Below, in pieces: positions 60,944-64,000 of a DNA stretch of 64,000 nucleotides; position 1 is the first letter of the stretch, and the number at the start of each line of letters is the position of its first letter. This DNA comes from Pinibacter soli (GTDB taxonomy: Bacteria; Bacteroidota; Bacteroidia; Chitinophagales; Chitinophagaceae). The stretch spans positions 1-64,000 of the forward strand of contig NZ_JASBRG010000005.1 in NCBI RefSeq assembly GCF_029961145.1, given 5' to 3'. The translations under genes were made by a program, and so were the position numbers. The notes beneath the pieces are model-generated. The model ran no database searches. It saw only the letters and a list, made by a program, of their open reading frames with translations, and was not told the DNA's origin.

Positions 60944-62557
60944 ATGGAAATGCACAGAAATTCTAATAACAAAAAAATACAGGTATGGTTGCCTTTGCTT
61001 TTTGCTTTGGTAATGGTACTCGGTATGACGCTCGGATATTTGCTTAGAGGAAACAGTTCGCAAACTCGTGGAATCCTTATGTTACCCGGAAAAAGAAGCC
61101 CACTACAGGAAGTGGTTGACCTGGTAAATGCAAAATACGTGGATCCTATTACTGACACGTTGAACGGCGATATGGCGCAGGCGATGCTTGCCAAGCTTGA
61201 TCCGCATTCGGTGTATATTCCAGCAGTTGATCTAAGTGAAATAAATGAGGATTTGCAGGGAAATTTTCAGGGCATTGGCGTTGAGTTCCAGATATTTAAT
61301 GATACAGTAAACGTTATCAATGTTTTGCAGGGCGGCCCAAGCGAAAAAGCCGGCTTGCAGGTAGGTGATAAATTTGTGAAAGTGGGTGACAGTTTGGTCG
61401 CGGGAAACAAAATCACCAATGCACGCATTCGCAACCTTTTGCGCGGGCCCGGCGCCAGTAAGGTTTTGGTAACGATAATGAGAAATGGTAAACTATTGCA
61501 ATTCACGATTAATCGCGGCCTGATTCCTATTCCTTCTATTGACGCTTCGTATAAACTCGATTCTTCTACCGGCTATATCCGCATTAATAAATTTTCGGAA
61601 ACGACCTACGAGGAATTCATGGCTTCGCTGGAGAAATTGCAAAAACAAAACTTTTCCCAGCTGGTCCTGGACCTACGTGGCAATGGCGGCGGCATCCTGA
61701 CCGAGGCTGTTGATATTGCCGATGAATTTCTGGATGGCAATAAATTGATCGTTTATACGCAAGGATATAAAATGCCTCGCCAGGAATACCGCTGCAAGCG
61801 TGATGGTATTTTTGAGAAAGGTAAATTGGTGGTATTGGTGGATGAAAATACTGCGAGCGCAAGCGAAGTATTGACTGGTGCTTTGCAAGATTGGGACAGG
61901 GCAACAATTATAGGACGAAGATCTTTTGGCAAAGGCCTGGTGCAGGAGCAATATGATCTTAGCGACGGTGCTGCATTGCGACTTACCGTTGCGAGATATT
62001 ACACACCGAGCGGCCGCAGTATTCAAAAACCTTACACGCATGATGGCAATGGCGATTACGGTAATGATCTGTTGAAACGCTATCAACATGGCGAACTTGT
62101 AAATGCGGATAGCAATAAAGTTCAAAACGGAAAGGCCTACCAAACGAAGAGTGGACGCACCGTTTACGGCGGCGGTGGCATTATGCCGGATGTGTTTGTT
62201 CCTTTTGATACAAGTGTGGTTTCTGCAAGCGTGAACAAAGTACTGAGCCGTACAACTGTGAGCAATTTTGTTTACCAATATTATGTACAAAATAAAAATG
62301 AGCTGACGGCTTATCACTCCGGTGTTGAGTTTGCACAAAAATTCAATAAGGACGAAGATTTGTGGAATGCGTTTGCAAATTTTGCTTCAAAAGACTCGCT
62401 GGCTGTAAATAGTATTTCTGCTAAAGACAAAGACTTTTTGAAAGATCATCTGAAAGCTTTGCTGGGAAGACAGATCTGGCGCAACGAGGGCCTTTATGAG
62501 ATACTGAACGCGGATGACGAAATGATTAAGAAAGCGCTGGAAGCAGTGAAGAAATAA
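60944..62557 (+). CDS. S41-family C-terminal processing protease
   Basis: A 537-residue membrane-anchored protease (N-terminal helix VWLPLLFALVMVLGMTLGYL). A PDZ domain (about residues 95-190; FQGIGVEFQIFNDTVNVI) precedes the S41 core, with LRGNGGGILTEAVDIADEFL, catalytic Ser in ENTASASEVLTGALQD and Lys in GRRSFGKGLVQEQYDL. A C-terminal extension of about 130 residues is typical of Bacteroidota Ctp enzymes. It probably processes periplasmic proteins. Confidence 0.95.
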   Translation: MEMHRNSNNKKIQVWLPLLFALVMVLGMTLGYLLRGNSSQTRGILMLPGKRSPLQEVVDLVNAKYVDPITDTLNGDMAQAMLAKLDPHSVYIPAVDLSEINEDLQGNFQGIGVEFQIFNDTVNVINVLQGGPSEKAGLQVGDKFVKVGDSLVAGNKITNARIRNLLRGPGASKVLVTIMRNGKLLQFTINRGLIPIPSIDASYKLDSSTGYIRINKFSETTYEEFMASLEKLQKQNFSQLVLDLRGNGGGILTEAVDIADEFLDGNKLIVYTQGYKMPRQEYRCKRDGIFEKGKLVVLVDENTASASEVLTGALQDWDRATIIGRRSFGKGLVQEQYDLSDGAALRLTVARYYTPSGRSIQKPYTHDGNGDYGNDLLKRYQHGELVNADSNKVQNGKAYQTKSGRTVYGGGGIMPDVFVPFDTSVVSASVNKVLSRTTVSNFVYQYYVQNKNELTAYHSGVEFAQKFNKDEDLWNAFANFASKDSLAVNSISAKDKDFLKDHLKALLGRQIWRNEGLYEILNADDEMIKKALEAVKK

Positions 62558-62562
62558 ACTAT

Positions 62563-62650
62563 GTTTGATGTACGGTGTTCGAAGTACGAAAGTCATTGGG
62601 ATGTAGCTCTCTAAAGAATTTCGTATACCGTACATCGTACTTCTTACGAC
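62563..62650. repeat. inverted-arm spacer, GATGTACGGTGTTCGAAGTACG family
   Basis: TTTGATGTACGGTGTTCGAA then GTACGAAAG (62564-62592) and CGTATACCGTACATCGTACTTC (62622-62643). Confidence 0.78.
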
Positions 62651-62775
62651 TCCTCATCCTCTCTCCGTACACTTTTTGTTCGAAATCGAACACTTGATTC
62701 AACTCCTCAAAACACAAAACCCTAGAAATCAAGCATCTACAGTTTGGCATTAGCTTGGCCTTCTGATAAGCACTT

Positions 62776-63153
62776 ATGCTTATCACTTACTTTAAAATAA
62801 CACTGCAAAACTTATCGGGAAGTAAACTCATTTCGGGTATTGACCTTTTCGGCGTAGCCATTGCAACGGCCTGTTGCCTGATAATGTTGTTGTACATTTT
62901 AACTGAGTTGTCTTTTGACAAACATCAAAGCAACACCAAGGACATTTATATTATTCGATCTGAAAATTATTGGAGGCTAAGCAGAAAAAAAAGCGTTGCT
63001 ATTGTGCGCCTTTCCACCTCCAGACTAAAGACGGACATACAAAATGCTACGTGGACGCTTAATATGAACGTTGCTAAAACGTCATTACAAATAAAGGAAG
63101 GAAAGGATTGTCAATACCAGAGTGCATGCATGAAGAGACTGAAAACAGAATGA
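62776..63153 (+). pseudogene. N-terminal remnant of an FtsX/MacB-type ABC permease
   Basis: A 125-residue open frame. Residues 1-60 follow the start of MacB-like permeases closely (YFKITLQNLSGSKLISGIDL, FGVAIATACCLIMLLYILTE, LSFDKHQSNTKDIYIIRSEN). Real members run to about 800 residues with three more helices. Here the later part loses the family pattern and the frame stops, with spacer DNA after it. It is a decayed leftover. Confidence 0.8.
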
Positions 63154-63159
63154 TAAAAA

Positions 63160-63226
63160 AATCAGAAATTAGGAACTGACCACAGAAGGCATCCCAATCC
63201 CTAATCCCTGATTTCTAATTCCTGGT
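63160..63226. repeat. short inverted-arm pair, AAATTAGGAACTG family
   Basis: AAATCAGAAATTAGGAAC (63159-63176) and CCCTGATTTCTAATTCCTGG (63207-63226). Confidence 0.65.
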
Positions 63227-63594
63227 TATGCGGCATTTTTAATCTCACGTTGCTGATCCAATACTTCTTTCTTCTCTATTTTGTAAGAGTAGACAAGTCC
63301 GATACCGCCGCCTATAGCGATGAAAGCGAACCAGAGCGCAGGATTGTCAGTTTTTAAGATGTGTTGGGTTACGACGTAAGCGAGCGCCAATCCGATGCCG
63401 GAACCGATGAGCAACAGACCCCATTTCAGGCTGCGGTAAGGAGCAGGAATGTTGGCGAATTCTTTAGGGTTTATGCCTCTGTCAATCAAGGCCATGTTTT
63501 CTTTATTTACGAGGTAGCGCCATCCAAATATCATTGCAAAGCCGCTTACGAACGATATGATTAACCAGAGTATTGCTAATTGACCTGTTTCCAT
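63226..63594 (-). CDS. DUF6249-like membrane protein
   Basis: A 122-residue protein with three hydrophobic helices: ILWLIISFVSGFAMIFGWRY, LKWGLLLIGSGIGLALAYVV, ALWFAFIAIGGGIGLVYSY. A short soluble loop contains KENMALIDRGINPKEF, typical of DUF6249 proteins that sit beside an ECF sigma factor gene in Bacteroidota. The divergent start of such a gene appears at 63955. Function unknown. Confidence 0.82.
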   Translation of the reverse strand: METGQLAILWLIISFVSGFAMIFGWRYLVNKENMALIDRGINPKEFANIPAPYRSLKWGLLLIGSGIGLALAYVVTQHILKTDNPALWFAFIAIGGGIGLVYSYKIEKKEVLDQQREIKNAA

Positions 63595-63741
63595 TTTAAA
63601 GGTTTTAATGAATTTATAATTAGTTTTTTATGAGTTTCTTTCTTGTCAGACTAACCTTTTGTTTCTGAGGTTACATCTTTCAGGATTTTTTTTCAACCGG
63701 TTTCAAAGTATCAGACTATGGGTGAGGGGAAAAGGTTACAA

Positions 63742-63912
63742 CAATTAGGAACTAAGAATTAGGAATTAGGAATTTAGGGTGCTGCAGTATCAGGCGTATC
63801 CGGCCTTGTCTTTATTATAGCAAGGAATTTGCATCCAATTTTAATGCAACACAGAAAGAATTCTTAATTCTTAATTCCTAATTCTTAATTATTAATTATT
63901 AATTATTAATTG
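63742..63912. repeat. inverted-arm spacer, two families stacked
   Basis: Left arm AATTAGGAACTAAGAATTAG (63743-63771); right arms GAATTCTTAATTCTTAATTC (63859-63878) and TTCTTAATTATTAATTATTA (63883-63902). Confidence 0.82.
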
Positions 63913-63954
63913 TCCCTGTAACCTCAACCCTTCCAAAGTCGTCAAACAATACCA

Positions 63955-64000
63955 ATGACAACACAACCTTCAGACAATGATCTAATTGCACAGGTGCTTC
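63955..64000 (+). CDS. start of a probable ECF sigma factor (cut by window end)
   Basis: ATG at 63955 opens a frame of 15 codons to the window end (MTTQPSDNDLIAQVL), which resembles the N-terminus of Bacteroidota ECF sigma factors (DxxLIxxVL). The divergent DUF6249-like gene fits this pairing. Too short for certainty. Confidence 0.5.
   Translation, partial: MTTQPSDNDLIAQVL

Noticed and set aside
61673-62338. Minus-strand 221-codon frame
   Set aside because: Antisense shadow of the S41 protease gene.
1-64000. CRISPR array, prophage, transposase or toxin-antitoxin locus
   Set aside because: No regularly spaced direct repeats with unique spacers, and no matching protein families were found on either strand.

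Overview
The window looks like chromosome from a member of the Bacteroidota, most likely family Chitinophagaceae. The supporting signs are A+T-rich DNA, lipoproteins with Bacteroidota-style lipoboxes, starts without Shine-Dalgarno sequences, promoter elements of the TAnnTTTG type, a TonB-type outer-membrane receptor, a PafA-type phosphatase and a sigma/anti-sigma pair. There is no phage, integrase, transposase or CRISPR array. Nearly all genes are housekeeping or ordinary accessory genes.

Layout. 0.2-6 kb: a LEA14-like lipoprotein, a frameshifted acetyltransferase, a heavy-metal-associated protein, pyrE, a Nudix hydrolase, a serine hydrolase and a thioesterase. 6-18.6 kb (mostly minus strand): a GH63-like glucosidase beside a glucose dehydrogenase-like SDR, coaD, pyrB, a TonB-type receptor, pyrR, a Gdx-lipoprotein-pruA operon, and prfB with its programmed +1 frameshift. 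19-32.6 kb: a beta-lactamase-fold lipoprotein with all three catalytic motifs altered, phoH, a CLC-F-type transporter, ppa, an NlpC/P60 hydrolase, an ECF sigma/anti-sigma pair, guaD with a structured RNA upstream, DoxX, a sterol-desaturase-like enzyme whose stop codon overlaps a tRNA-Cys, and a Crp-like regulator. 33-49 kb: conserved unknowns, MgtC, MATE, a dihaem cytochrome c, pafA, hemN, a rhomboid protease and a cell-wall group (RlpA, L,D-transpeptidase, VanX-like dipeptidase). 49-58 kb (minus): one large aromatic amino-acid operon, pheA-aminotransferase-tyrA-DAHP synthase/chorismate mutase-aroB-aroA-aroC. 58-64 kb: a murQ-amino-sugar kinase pair, an S41 protease, an ABC-permease remnant, a DUF6249-like protein and the start of a probable ECF sigma factor.

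Two things stand out. First, the aromatic operon is preceded by a complete, uncalled transcription attenuator: a promoter, a 28-codon leader ORF with seven consecutive Phe/Tyr codons, and mutually exclusive antiterminator and terminator hairpins made from one 9-nt word. It would let Phe/Tyr-tRNA charging control the whole operon. Second, about thirty intergenic spacers are built on one plan. Each has two inverted arms of short drifting repeat words from about a dozen word families, around a variable centre that sometimes holds a terminator. Many neighbouring genes take their last codons and stop from an arm. Other points are a 55-bp perfect palindrome, a roughly 100-bp core repeat found in two spacers, a tRNA-Cys with unusual acceptor bases, and two candidate structured RNAs.
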